A stretch of 47,862 bases of DNA from Halorubrum halophilum (GTDB taxonomy: Archaea; Halobacteriota; Halobacteria; Halobacteriales; Haloferacaceae). Shown here piece by piece: positions 8,970 through 17,563 of the stretch. The DNA is taken from the NCBI RefSeq assembly GCF_000739595.1, contig NZ_BBJP01000017.1, positions 1 to 47,862 on the forward strand, given 5' to 3'. Under the pieces are notes generated by a model that ran no database searches, was not told where the DNA came from, and was given only the letters and a program-made list of their open reading frames with translations. How positions within the stretch are numbered: the first letter of the stretch is position 1; the number at the start of each line of letters is the position of its first letter. A program made the position numbers and the translations under genes.

Positions 8970-9953
8970 ATGTCGCGAACGCCCTCCACCTCCCGCCGCC
9001 GCGCGCTGGCGCTGGCGGCCGGGGGAACGCTCGGAACGCTCGCCGGCTGTCTCGGCTCGTTCGACCCGACCGGTGAGGACGGGAGCGACGGCGACGGCTC
9101 CGACGACGAGTTCACCGACACGACCGACGCCCCCGAGCCGGAGTACGGCCACTGGTTCGCTGGCGGCGTCGACTACGCCGGGACGGTCGACCGGCGCGGC
9201 GAGGACGAGGTCGCGATCACGGTCGGCGCCGGCGACGGCTTCCGGTTCGACCCGGCGGCGGTGTGGGTGGACTACGACACGACGGTCCGCTGGGAGTGGG
9301 CCGGCGACGCCGGCCTGCACGACGTGGTGACCTATGACGGTCCCGCGGCGATCGAGTCGGAACTCACCGACGAGGCGGCCCACGAGTACGCGGTCACCGT
9401 GACCGAGGCCGACGAGGGGATCACCCGGTACTCCTGTCGTCCCCATCAGGCGATCGGGGAACAGGGGGCGCTCGTCGTCGGCCCGGAGATCGAGTCGTAC
9501 GTCACGGAGTACGACACGACTCCCGTCGACTACGGCGACTGGTTCGCGGAGACGCCGGCCGCGTCGGGAACGCCGGGCGTCGCGGAGACGGAGAGCCCGC
9601 TCCGGCGGGACGCGGTCACCGTCCGCGTCGGCGGTCCCGGAGGGTACGACCCGGAAGCAGGCGAGTGGGAGACGGCGCCCGTCTACGACACCCCCGCGCT
9701 CCGGGTGACGCCCGGGACGACCGTCAGGTGGCGCTGGATCCCCGGCGCGGGCGAACACAGCATCGTCGCCGAGGACGGCTCGTTCGAGAGCGACCTCGTC
9801 GCCGTCGAGGCCGCCGCTTCCCCCGACGAACAGGAGGACGAGCACGTCTTCGAGCACACCTTCGAGGAGCCGGGAATCCACGAGTACGCGTGCGAACGCC
9901 ACCGCGACGACGGGATGCGCGGCGCGGTCGTCGTGGTCGCGTCGCGGTACTGA
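8970..9953 (+). CDS. Two-domain halocyanin-like lipoprotein
   Basis: 327-residue exported blue-copper protein. The N-terminus has a twin-arginine signal (TSRRRALALAAGG) and lipobox LAGC with Cys27 as lipid anchor, then an acidic linker. Two cupredoxin domains follow. Domain 2 has the full copper set His263, Cys308, His311, Met316 (YACERHRDDGMRG). Domain 1 has His117, Cys156 and His159, but the Met position holds Glu164 (RPHQAIGEQGA). Halocyanins carry electrons at the outer membrane face. Each domain is preceded by a similar YGxWF stretch (residues 59-63 and 188-192), showing internal duplication. Confidence 0.9.
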   Translation: MSRTPSTSRRRALALAAGGTLGTLAGCLGSFDPTGEDGSDGDGSDDEFTDTTDAPEPEYGHWFAGGVDYAGTVDRRGEDEVAITVGAGDGFRFDPAAVWVDYDTTVRWEWAGDAGLHDVVTYDGPAAIESELTDEAAHEYAVTVTEADEGITRYSCRPHQAIGEQGALVVGPEIESYVTEYDTTPVDYGDWFAETPAASGTPGVAETESPLRRDAVTVRVGGPGGYDPEAGEWETAPVYDTPALRVTPGTTVRWRWIPGAGEHSIVAEDGSFESDLVAVEAAASPDEQEDEHVFEHTFEEPGIHEYACERHRDDGMRGAVVVVASRY

Positions 9954-10037
9954 CGCGGCGGGGAGCACCGGTCCGACCGTAAGCTGCCCCGACTGCGAGC
10001 CGAAACGACCAATTCCGCGGCGGTCCACCGTCGGGTA

Positions 10038-11282
10038 ATGAAGGCGATCAAGGACAGCGTCCACGGCCACGTCCGGCTCGGCGACCTCGCGGCCGAGCTG
10101 GTCGACACGCCCGCCTTTCAGCGGCTTCGGCACATCAAACAGCTGTCCACCGTCCGGCTGGTGTACCCCTCCGCGAACCACACTCGCTTCGAGCACTCCC
10201 TCGGCGTCTACCACCTCGCGCGCGGCGCGATAGACGGGCTGGGCCTCGACGACGACACCGCCGACCACGTCCGCGCGGCGGCGCTCCTCCACGACGTGGG
10301 CCATGGCCCCTACGGCCACCAGACCGAGGGGATCATCCGGCGCGCGACGGGCCGCGACCACGACGACATCGCGTGGCTCCTGACCGACGCCGACCGCGAG
10401 GTGTGCCAAGTCCTCGAACGCAACGGGCTGGACCCGGAGCGCGTCGCCTCGCTGATCGCGGGAGAGGGCGGGCTGGGCGCGCTCGTCTCGGGCGAACTGG
10501 ACGTGGACCGGATGGACTACCTCGTGCGCGACGCCCACCACACCGGCGTCCCGTACGGCACGGTCGACACCGGCCGGCTCGTCAACGAGCTCCGGCTCGC
10601 GGGGGACGATCGGTCTGGCAGGTCGGGCGGGACCGCCGGATCCCCGCCGGTCGACCCCGAGAACGCCGAACTGGTGCTCGCGGAGGGGAACGTCCCGACC
10701 GCCGAGAGCCTGCTCGTCGCCCGGTCGCTGATGAACGCCGTCGTCTACCGCCACCACGTCTCGCGGGTCGCCGGCGCGATGCTGGAGCGCGCCTGCGAGC
10801 GCTACCTCGATCGGACGGACACCGACGCGACCGATTTCCGCCGGATGGCCGACCACGACCTCCTCGTCGCGCTCCGCGAGGAGGTCCCCGCGCTCGGGGA
10901 GCGGATCGAGCGCCGCGACCTCTACAAGCGGGCGGTGTGGGTCGGGCTGGAGGACGTGCCGGCGGGCACCGTCGACGCCGGCCACGGCGAGGAGCGCGCG
11001 GCCGAACGCGAGATCGCCGCGGCGGTCGGGCTCGACCGCGACGCGGTCGTCGTCGACGTGCCCTCTCGTCCCGGCCTGAAGGAGTCCGGCTCGACCGTCG
11101 TCGTCGACGGCGTCCCGCAGCGGCTGGAGGACGCCTCCGAGCTGGTGGCAGGGCTACGAAGCGCCGAGCGCCGCCGCTGGACGCTCGGGGTCTACTGCCC
11201 GGCCGAGCACGTCGACGCGGTCGGCGAGGCGGCGCGCGACGCCCTCGGGCTCCGCGGTGCGGGAGGCGGCGCGCGGACGTAG
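10038..11282 (+). CDS. HD-domain phosphohydrolase, paralogue 1
   Basis: 414-residue HD-superfamily protein of the dGTPase/SAMHD-like type. The N-terminus IKDSVHGHVRL is typical. Metal ligands are in HTRFEHSLGVYHLA, the HD pair in LLHDVGHGPYGH, and ELDVDRMDYLVRDAHHTG. The C-terminal half is helical. Substrate unknown; relatives hydrolyse dNTPs or act on nucleotides. It is the same length as, and closely similar to, the gene at 13236-14480, from which it is separated by uspA and a TnpB element, so the two arose by duplication. It is 85 bp after halocyanin and convergent with uspA. Confidence 0.9.
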   Translation: MKAIKDSVHGHVRLGDLAAELVDTPAFQRLRHIKQLSTVRLVYPSANHTRFEHSLGVYHLARGAIDGLGLDDDTADHVRAAALLHDVGHGPYGHQTEGIIRRATGRDHDDIAWLLTDADREVCQVLERNGLDPERVASLIAGEGGLGALVSGELDVDRMDYLVRDAHHTGVPYGTVDTGRLVNELRLAGDDRSGRSGGTAGSPPVDPENAELVLAEGNVPTAESLLVARSLMNAVVYRHHVSRVAGAMLERACERYLDRTDTDATDFRRMADHDLLVALREEVPALGERIERRDLYKRAVWVGLEDVPAGTVDAGHGEERAAEREIAAAVGLDRDAVVVDVPSRPGLKESGSTVVVDGVPQRLEDASELVAGLRSAERRRWTLGVYCPAEHVDAVGEAARDALGLRGAGGGART

Positions 11283-11308
11283 CGGCTCAGTCGTCGCGCG
11301 GACGTAGT

Positions 11309-11719
11309 TCAGTCGCTTTTCGGCGCCGGAACCGCGAACACCGGCCGGTCGGCCCCCAGAATCACGTCTTGGGTCACGCTCCCGAAGACCGCCTTGCCGG
11401 TCGGGCGTCGCTTCCGGCCGGAGACGCAGATCGCGTCCGCGTCGACGTCGGCCGCGGCCGCGAGCAGCTCGTCGGAGGGATCGCCGCTCGCCTCGTAGTG
11501 GACGCAGCTGATCCCGGCCTCCTCGAGGATCTCGCGGGCGCGCCGCACCGCCGATATCTGGTGGACTGAGGCGCCTTCGGGGTTATCCTGAAACACGTGA
11601 CACAGGTGCGCGGTCACCGCCCCCTCCTCCGTCGGGAGGTCCGCGATCGCTTCCGCCTGCGCGACCGCACGGTCGTCTTCCGCGTTGTCGATGCCGATGA
11701 GCACGTCGTACATGGTCAT
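11309..11719 (-). CDS. Universal stress protein, UspA family
   Basis: 136-residue single UspA domain. It starts YDVLIGIDNAEDDRAVAQAEAI and contains VTAHLCHVF, an ATP-binding-type G-x2-G-x9-G-like region (VSGRKRRPTGKAVFGSVTQDVI) and the final strand RPVFAVPAP. UspA proteins are cytoplasmic, often bind ATP and respond to stress. Two in-frame ATGs exist (11719 and 11713); the second leaves the usual MYDVLIGID start. A TnpB element lies directly upstream and separates this gene from a TATA box at 13127-13132. Confidence 0.9.
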   Translation of the reverse strand: MTMYDVLIGIDNAEDDRAVAQAEAIADLPTEEGAVTAHLCHVFQDNPEGASVHQISAVRRAREILEEAGISCVHYEASGDPSDELLAAAADVDADAICVSGRKRRPTGKAVFGSVTQDVILGADRPVFAVPAPKSD

Positions 11720-11738
11720 CCGTTCGATTACCGGACGT

Positions 11739-13112
11739 TTGAATGTTTACCTCGCGCACGGTGGCGCGGGGAATCCTGCTCTCACGAGGGCAGGCTTCCT
11801 GTTTCGATGACGTGACTTGCAGACACAGACTCAAACTGAGTTGTGTCCGTAGCGGCCACAGTCTCTACAGGCGTTGATTCGGGCCATCCCAGCCCTAGTT
11901 CAGAAAAGCCTCTCTGCAAGACGTTCATCGCCGCATTCGCGTCCCTATCTGTCTCAAACCCACACGCCGGACACGAATGGTCCCTGACCCAGATCGGCTT
12001 CGCTGTCTCCACACCACACGACGCGCACTCCTTTGTCGTCCCTCTTGCCTCGATCTGAACGACGTGAGCCCCGTAGAGGTCGGCTTTGTATTCGAGAAGC
12101 GTGATGAACTGTCTCCACGCCACATCTTGCTTGTTTCGAGCGTTCTCGTCGCCCTGAAGCATACTCTGGATGTTTAGGTCTTCCACGAACACTGCGTCGT
12201 ACTCTCTTACGAGCCACGTCGTAATCTTGTGCTGGTAGTCAAGCACCTTCCGGCGAATGTGGCGTTTGATCGTGGCGACCCTCTGGCGTTGTCGCTCGTA
12301 GTTGTTCGATCCGTGTTGCTTCCGCGAGAGTTTGCGTTGCTCGCGGCGAAGACGCTCGTAGTCGTCTTCGAGATCAAGCCACTCTACGGTTTTGCCATCC
12401 GATGTGTGGATGTAGTTCTGGATGCCGAGGTCGATCCCAACGCTGTTGCTCGCGTCCAGCGAGTCTACGTCGGGTTTCTCGGGCAAGTTGGCGTCGTCAG
12501 TTTCCAGACCGAAGGAGACGAACCACTCGCCAGTCGTCTCTTTTTTGATCGTGACCTCTTTGATCGTGGCGTGGTCAGGAATCCGACGAGAGTACCGGAT
12601 TTTCACCCACCCGATTTTGCTGAAGCGCACGTATGCGTACTTGTCGTGGCCCCCCTTTTCATCGAGGTCAAAACCAGACTGGTTGTACGTCACGCTTCGG
12701 TACTCGGTAGGTGATTGTCGTTTGAGCCGACCAACGTTGTACCCTTTCTCTTCCTTTTTACGAAGGTTCGAGAGGTTACGGTGGAAACGAGCGACGGTGG
12801 CTTGTGCGGCTTTCGAGTACAATTCACCGAACACCGGCCACTTGCGTTTCCACGTGGGGAGTTTGTTGTTCTGGTCGTACTCGTTCGGTTTGTCGTCCTC
12901 GGGACTGTTCGTGTAGTCCCAGCGGACGTGGTTGTAGAGTTGGCGATGAACGTCTAGATGGTATTCCAGATCAGCCGCTACCTCTTGTGTCGGGTAGGCG
13001 TGGTAGCGGTGACTGTATTCCATCGCTGTCTGCTAATCATCGATATATTCATTTAATGGTTTGTGTCACGAGTTGTCGGCTTCATCCCCGACCACGGTGG
13101 GTCGAGGTATTC
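11739..13112 (-). mobile_element. IS1341/TnpB-type element 1 (no tnpA)
   Basis: Carries tnpB (11782-13023) but no TnpA transposase. The left end (13081-13112, minus-strand sense GAATACC, hairpin, GGGATGAA) has the same layout as the left end of element 2. The right end has a hairpin CGCGC-ACGGTG-GCGCG (11753-11768) and a second imperfect one at 11775-11794 overlapping the tnpB stop, where a guide (omega) RNA would end. The limits are estimated from these shared ends. It lies between uspA and the second HD gene. Confidence 0.75.
11782..13023 (-). CDS. tnpB: TnpB RNA-guided nuclease, element 1
   Basis: 413-residue IS1341-type TnpB. It has an N-terminal helical domain, then a RuvC nuclease with all three acidic residues: Asp198 (VGIDLGI), Glu281 (VFVEDLNI) and Asp361 (DRDANAA). 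The zinc ribbon uses Cys333, Cys336, Cys351 and Cys354. TnpB proteins are programmed by an RNA from the element's right end and cut DNA at the empty donor site. The gene appears intact. No partner tnpA is present, so movement would need a TnpA elsewhere. The first 28 residues match haloarchaeal TnpB starts. Confidence 0.93.
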   Translation of the reverse strand: MEYSHRYHAYPTQEVAADLEYHLDVHRQLYNHVRWDYTNSPEDDKPNEYDQNNKLPTWKRKWPVFGELYSKAAQATVARFHRNLSNLRKKEEKGYNVGRLKRQSPTEYRSVTYNQSGFDLDEKGGHDKYAYVRFSKIGWVKIRYSRRIPDHATIKEVTIKKETTGEWFVSFGLETDDANLPEKPDVDSLDASNSVGIDLGIQNYIHTSDGKTVEWLDLEDDYERLRREQRKLSRKQHGSNNYERQRQRVATIKRHIRRKVLDYQHKITTWLVREYDAVFVEDLNIQSMLQGDENARNKQDVAWRQFITLLEYKADLYGAHVVQIEARGTTKECASCGVETAKPIWVRDHSCPACGFETDRDANAAMNVLQRGFSELGLGWPESTPVETVAATDTTQFESVSASHVIETGSLPS

Positions 13113-13124
13113 GTCTCGCGGACC

Positions 13125-13134
13125 GGTATAAATC
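13125..13134 (-). promoter_or_regulatory. TATA box, probable ancestral uspA promoter
   Basis: On the minus strand this reads GATTTATACC, a good haloarchaeal TATA box, only about 13 bp outside the left end of element 1. If element 1 were removed, it would lie about 33 bp before the uspA start. It may now drive tnpB instead, with a leader of roughly 80 nt. Confidence 0.5.
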
Positions 13135-13235
13135 GTGCCGGCCGTTCCAAATTTCGGCAACGGTCCGGATTCCGGTAGATTGGACGTTTTCGACGACGCA
13201 CGCCGCTTTTATCCCGTGCCGACGAACGTCGGCGC

Positions 13236-14480
13236 ATGATCACGGTCAAGGACACCGTCCACGACCACATCGAGATCGACGGCGTCGCCGCCGATCTCCT
13301 CGACACCCCCGCCGTCCAGCGCCTCCGCCACGTCAAACAGCTCGGCACGGTCCAGCTCGTCTACCCCTCCGCGAACCACACCCGGTTCGAGCACTCGCTC
13401 GGCGTCTACCACCTCGCCAGCCGGGCGCTCGACCACCTCGGGATCGAGGGGAAACGCGCGGACCGGATCGAGGCGGCGGCCATGCTCCACGACGTGGGGC
13501 ACGGCCCGTTCAGCCACAACCTGGAGTCGCTCACGCATCGCCGCACGGGGAAGTACCACGACGACGTGGACGAACTGCTCGCGACCGGCGCGGTGGGTGA
13601 GGTGCTCCGCGACCACGACCTCGACCCCGACCGGATCGCCGGGCTCGTCGCGGGCGAGGGGCCGTACGGCGGGCTCGTCTCGGGCGAACTCGACGTGGAC
13701 CGGATGGACTACCTCGTGCGCGACGCCTACCACACCGGGGTCCCGTACGGCACCATCGACACCGAGCGGTTCGTCCGGGAGCTGACGTTCGTCGACGCCG
13801 GCACCGGCGAGAACGAGCTCGTCCTGGACGAGGGGAACGTCCAGACGGCCGAGAGCCTCCTGCTCGCTCGCGCGCTGATGAACCCGGTCGTCTACACCCA
13901 CCACGTCGCGCGCATCTCGAAGGCGATGTTGCGCCGGGCCGCGAGCGACCTCCTCGACGCGACGCCGACGACCGCGGCAGAGCTCCGACGGATGGACGAC
14001 CACGACTTCCTCGCAGCGATCCGGAGCTGCCCGGAGACGACCGATCTCTCCCGGCGCTACGACGAGCGCGACCTCTACAAGCTCGCGGTGTGGGCCGAGT
14101 ACGACGACGTCCCCGAGCGCGTCCACGAGGCCGACCACGACGCCGAGACCGAACTGGAGCGCGAGATCGCCGAGGAGGCCGGCGTCGCCCGCCAGCACGT
14201 GATCCTCGACGTCCCCCCCGAGCCGTCGATGCGGGAGTCGACCGCGCGCGTCACCGTCAACGGCGAGGTGCGCCGGTTGGAGCGCCAGTCCCCGCTCGTC
14301 TCCGCGCTCCGGACCGCCCAGCGCAACCAGTGGCGACTCGGCGTGTACGCTCCCCGACCCGCGACCGACCGCGTCGGTCGCGCCGCCGCCGACGTGCTCG
14401 GCCTCGACCCCGACGGGCTCGTCGCGGAGGTGCGCGGCGCGATGCCGACGACGCTCGACGAATTCCACGACGGGACGTGA
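13236..14480 (+). CDS. HD-domain phosphohydrolase, paralogue 2
   Basis: 414-residue HD-superfamily protein, closely similar along its whole length to the gene at 10038-11282. Motifs: VKDTVHDHIEID at the start, HTRFEHSLGVYHLA, MLHDVGHGPFSH with the HD pair, and ELDVDRMDYLVRDAYHTG. Expected to hydrolyse a nucleotide-type phosphate in the cytoplasm; the substrate is unknown. Compared with paralogue 1 it lacks the Gly/Ser-rich insert near residues 193-205. The amidohydrolase gene follows 55 bp downstream on the same strand. Confidence 0.9.
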   Translation: MITVKDTVHDHIEIDGVAADLLDTPAVQRLRHVKQLGTVQLVYPSANHTRFEHSLGVYHLASRALDHLGIEGKRADRIEAAAMLHDVGHGPFSHNLESLTHRRTGKYHDDVDELLATGAVGEVLRDHDLDPDRIAGLVAGEGPYGGLVSGELDVDRMDYLVRDAYHTGVPYGTIDTERFVRELTFVDAGTGENELVLDEGNVQTAESLLLARALMNPVVYTHHVARISKAMLRRAASDLLDATPTTAAELRRMDDHDFLAAIRSCPETTDLSRRYDERDLYKLAVWAEYDDVPERVHEADHDAETELEREIAEEAGVARQHVILDVPPEPSMRESTARVTVNGEVRRLERQSPLVSALRTAQRNQWRLGVYAPRPATDRVGRAAADVLGLDPDGLVAEVRGAMPTTLDEFHDGT

Positions 14481-14535
14481 TCGAGGGGCCGATCCCTGTC
14501 GTGACCTTTTACTCCGGCGCCGGCGACCCGCGAGT

Positions 14536-15600
14536 ATGAACCTTGAGGGGACCGTTCTGATCGGTCCGGAGTTCGAGCCGGTCGAAGGCCGGGTCGTCGT
14601 CGCCGACGGTGAGATCGTCCGGATCGAGGAGGAGTCGGTCGAGAGCGACGACGTGATCCTCCCGGCGTTCGTCAACGCCCACACCCACATCGGCGACTCG
14701 ATCGCCAAGGAGGCCGGCGAGGGGCTCTCGCTCGACGAGCTGGTCGCGCCGCCGGACGGGCTCAAACACCGGCTCCTGCGCGAGGCGAGCCGCGAGGAGA
14801 AGGTCGGCGCGATGGCGCGGAGCCTCCGGTACATGGAGTCGACCGGGACCGGCACCTTCCTCGAGTTCCGCGAGGGCGGCGTCGAGGGGGTCGCCGCGCT
14901 CCGGGACGCGGTCGCGGGCGAGGGCGTCGACTTCGGCGAGCGGGCCATCGAGCCGGTCGTGTTCGGCCGCGACGACCCGGACGTGCTCGCGGTCGCCGAG
15001 GGGTACGGCGCCTCCGGCGCCCGCGACGCCGACTTCGACGCCGTGCGCTCGGAGGCCCGCGAGGCCGACAAGCTGTTCGGGATCCACGCCGGCGAGCGCG
15101 ACGCCGACGACATCAACGCCGCGATGGATCTGGACCCCGACTTCCTCGTCCACATGGTCCACGCCGAGGGGATCCACCTCGAACGCCTCGAGGACCGCGG
15201 GACGCCCGTGGTCGTCTGCCCGCGCTCGAACCTCGTGACCAACGTCGGCGTGCCGCCGATCCGCGACCTCGCCGAGCGGACGACCGTCGCGCTCGGCACC
15301 GACAACGTCATGCTCGACTCGCCGTCGATGTTCCGCGAGATGGAGTTCGCCGCGAAGCTCTCCGATCTCCCCGCCCGAGAGATCCTGCGGATGGCGACGG
15401 TGAACGGCGCGCAAATCGCGGGGCTGAACCGCGGCGTGGTCGAGCCCGGCGCGGACGCGGACCTGCTCGCCCTCGACGGCGACTCCGACAACCTCGCCGG
15501 CGCGCACGACCTCGTCCGCGCGATCGTCAGGCGCGCCGGCGCGGCGGACGTGTCCCGCGTCGTGATCGGCGGCGAGCCGGCCGGGAGAGAAACGGTTTAG
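14536..15600 (+). CDS. Amidohydrolase-superfamily protein
   Basis: 354-residue metal-dependent hydrolase of the cytosine deaminase/chlorohydrolase type. Metal ligands are visible in order: the HxH pair His49 and His51 in FVNAHTHIGD, a His in FGIHAGER, His in VHMVHAEGI, and the Asp in LGTDNVML. The composite beta-sandwich is formed by the N-terminal 45 residues and the C-terminal VEPGADADLLAL. Members deaminate purines, pyrimidines or S-adenosylhomocysteine; the substrate cannot be read here. It is shorter than most family members (about 400-450 residues). Thymidine kinase follows 24 bp downstream, so a nucleoside role is plausible. Confidence 0.88.
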   Translation: MNLEGTVLIGPEFEPVEGRVVVADGEIVRIEEESVESDDVILPAFVNAHTHIGDSIAKEAGEGLSLDELVAPPDGLKHRLLREASREEKVGAMARSLRYMESTGTGTFLEFREGGVEGVAALRDAVAGEGVDFGERAIEPVVFGRDDPDVLAVAEGYGASGARDADFDAVRSEAREADKLFGIHAGERDADDINAAMDLDPDFLVHMVHAEGIHLERLEDRGTPVVVCPRSNLVTNVGVPPIRDLAERTTVALGTDNVMLDSPSMFREMEFAAKLSDLPAREILRMATVNGAQIAGLNRGVVEPGADADLLALDGDSDNLAGAHDLVRAIVRRAGAADVSRVVIGGEPAGRETV

Positions 15601-15624
15601 TCGCTGGCTCGTTCCCGTCAGGGC

Positions 15625-16251
15625 ATGCACGCGATCACTCGATCCGGCTGGATCGAGGTCATTTCGGGGTCGATGTTCTCGGGGAAGACGGAGGAGCTGC
15701 TCCGGCGCCTCCGGCGTTCGGAGATCGCCGGCCAGTCCGTCGCGGTGTACAAGCCGGCCGTCGACGACCGCTATGGCGAGACGACCATCGGGAGCCACAA
15801 CGGTCGGCAGTGGGAGGCGACCGTCGTCGACAACGAGGGCGACGGCCCCCTCGCGATCCTCGACGACGACCCGTACCCCGAGGTGGTCGCGATCGACGAG
15901 GCGAACTTCTTCTCCGACGCCTTAGTGGACGTGTGTAACGCGTTAGCGGACAACGGGACGCGCGTGATCGTCTCCGGCACCGACCAGACGTTCCGCGGCG
16001 AGCCGTTCGAGCCCCTCCCGGAGCTGATGGCGACCGCCGAGTACGTCGACAAGCTGCAGGCGATCTGCTCGCAGTGCGGCGAGCCCGCCTCCCGGAACCA
16101 GCGGCTCATCGAGGGCGAGCCGGCCCACGTCGACGACCCGACGATCCTCGTCGGCGCCGAGGAGTCCTACGAGGCGCGGTGCCGCGACTGCCACGTGTTG
16201 CGGACCGGCGAGCGCTCGGAAGCGGAGCGGGCGTACCTGACCGACGACTGA
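15625..16251 (+). CDS. tdk: Thymidine kinase
   Basis: 208-residue type II thymidine kinase, which phosphorylates thymidine with ATP for salvage. The P-loop is GSMFSGKT (15-22). The Walker B-like motif is AIDEANFF, and the lasso region is FRGEPFEPLPELMATAEYVDKLQAICSQC (the final SQC begins the zinc knuckle). Zinc ligands are the CSQC pair and a second pair in CRDCH. Length is normal. The ATG is preceded by the amidohydrolase stop 24 bp upstream; the two are probably co-transcribed. Confidence 0.95.
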   Translation: MHAITRSGWIEVISGSMFSGKTEELLRRLRRSEIAGQSVAVYKPAVDDRYGETTIGSHNGRQWEATVVDNEGDGPLAILDDDPYPEVVAIDEANFFSDALVDVCNALADNGTRVIVSGTDQTFRGEPFEPLPELMATAEYVDKLQAICSQCGEPASRNQRLIEGEPAHVDDPTILVGAEESYEARCRDCHVLRTGERSEAERAYLTDD

Positions 16252-16273
16252 CGGGATCGGCGGAGGAGGATTC

Positions 16274-17455
16274 CTACCGCTCGTCGGTCGCACGACGGTA
16301 GGCCCACAGGTGTCCGTGCCCCTCCGGTAAGTCGACGGGGCGGTACGTCCGCAGGAGGACGCGGCCGTCGGCGAGGGCGATCCGCTCGTCGTCGACGGGC
16401 TGTCGCGCGCCGACGATCGCTTCGATCCGTTCGACGAACGACTCGGGGTCGTCGAACAGCTCGCTCATCTCGACGGCGAACTCCGCGCAGTCGCGACCGA
16501 TCGCCGCGGCCGGGTCCCCGCCGAGTTCGAAGAGGTCGTACAGGCGGCGGTTGACGCGGAGGACCCGCCTGTCCGCGTCCTCGGCGAGCACCCCGACCGG
16601 GAGCGTGTCGAGCACGGTCGACAGGACCGCGTTCGTTCGCTCGACCTCCTGCTTTCGGTCCGTTCGCTCGGTGACGTCCTCGAACTGCGAGAAGACGCGG
16701 ATCACCTCGCCGTCGCCGTCGGTCACGACCTGGTTGTGCCACGCGCAACGGATCCGCTCGCCGTCCGCGCGCACGTTCTCGTTGACGCTCCGGTAGCCGC
16801 CCTTATCGGAGAGGAGCCCCCGTTCGACCGCCGCGACGTGGCGGTGGAGCTCCTCGGGGACGAAGCGCAGCCACGTCCCGCCGACCAGCTCCGACTCCGA
16901 GTAACCGAGGATCTCCTCGGCGGCCGGGTTGGCACGGACGATCCGAAACGCCTCGTCGTACTCGATCGTGCCGAGCGGCGACTGCTCGATGAACCGCGAG
17001 AGCCGCTCTTGACTCGCCGCCAGCGCCGCCCGCGAGCGGGACTGATCGACCGCGTTCCGGACCCGGTTCGCGAGCACCGTGTACTGGTCGGTCCCCGAGC
17101 GCTTCTGGATGTAGTCGGTGACGCCGGCGGAGATCGCCTCGCTGGCGATCTCCTCGCTCCCCTTCCCGGTGAACAGGACGAACGGCACCGTCCGGTCGCG
17201 CTCGCGGACGCGTTCGAGGAAGGCCAGCCCGTCCGTGTCGGGCATCTCGTAGTCGCTGACAACGCAGTCGATCGACCCGGACTCGACCGCCTCGAGCGCG
17301 GCGTCTACGTCCGTCTCCGAGCGAACCTCGAACGCGTCGTCGATGCGTTCGAGGTAGGTCGCTACCAGATCGAGGAACGCCGGCTCGTCGTCGACGTGCA
17401 ACACTCGGACGACCGATTCGCGATCCTCGTGCGGACGGAAGACCCGATCCGACAT
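16274..17455 (-). CDS. Response regulator with two PAS domains
   Basis: 393-residue signalling protein. Residues 16-135 are a receiver domain: acidic pair in LHVDDEP, phospho-acceptor Asp68 in CVVSDYEMP, then VLFTGKGSEE. A first PAS domain follows (about 150-265, FIEQSPLGTIEYD to VFSQFEDVTERTDRK) and a second (about 270-385, VLDTLPVGVLAED to WAYRRATD). There is no histidine kinase, HTH or cyclase output, so it probably passes signals by protein contact, as many haloarchaeal REC-PAS proteins do. Repeat copy 2 lies upstream. The start has no strong alternative, since VVRVLHVDDEP must be kept. Confidence 0.9.
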   Translation of the reverse strand: MSDRVFRPHEDRESVVRVLHVDDEPAFLDLVATYLERIDDAFEVRSETDVDAALEAVESGSIDCVVSDYEMPDTDGLAFLERVRERDRTVPFVLFTGKGSEEIASEAISAGVTDYIQKRSGTDQYTVLANRVRNAVDQSRSRAALAASQERLSRFIEQSPLGTIEYDEAFRIVRANPAAEEILGYSESELVGGTWLRFVPEELHRHVAAVERGLLSDKGGYRSVNENVRADGERIRCAWHNQVVTDGDGEVIRVFSQFEDVTERTDRKQEVERTNAVLSTVLDTLPVGVLAEDADRRVLRVNRRLYDLFELGGDPAAAIGRDCAEFAVEMSELFDDPESFVERIEAIVGARQPVDDERIALADGRVLLRTYRPVDLPEGHGHLWAYRRATDER

Positions 17456-17563
17456 TGCGATACACTACCACGACATCGTGGAAATACGTTCGGGTGGCTC
17501 CGCGGACAGTCTCCGCTCCAGAATTTTCGGTCCGAAACGGTCGGTCAATGCGGGCCGCTTCTT

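Noticed and set aside
8772-10985. A 737-codon minus-strand frame opposite halocyanin and HD paralogue 1
   Set aside because: The plus-strand genes have clear domains, and the minus frame is an antisense shadow with no motif.
13209-15491. A 760-codon minus-strand frame opposite HD paralogue 2 and the amidohydrolase
   Set aside because: Same reason: Arg/Ser-rich antisense frame over genes with full catalytic motifs.
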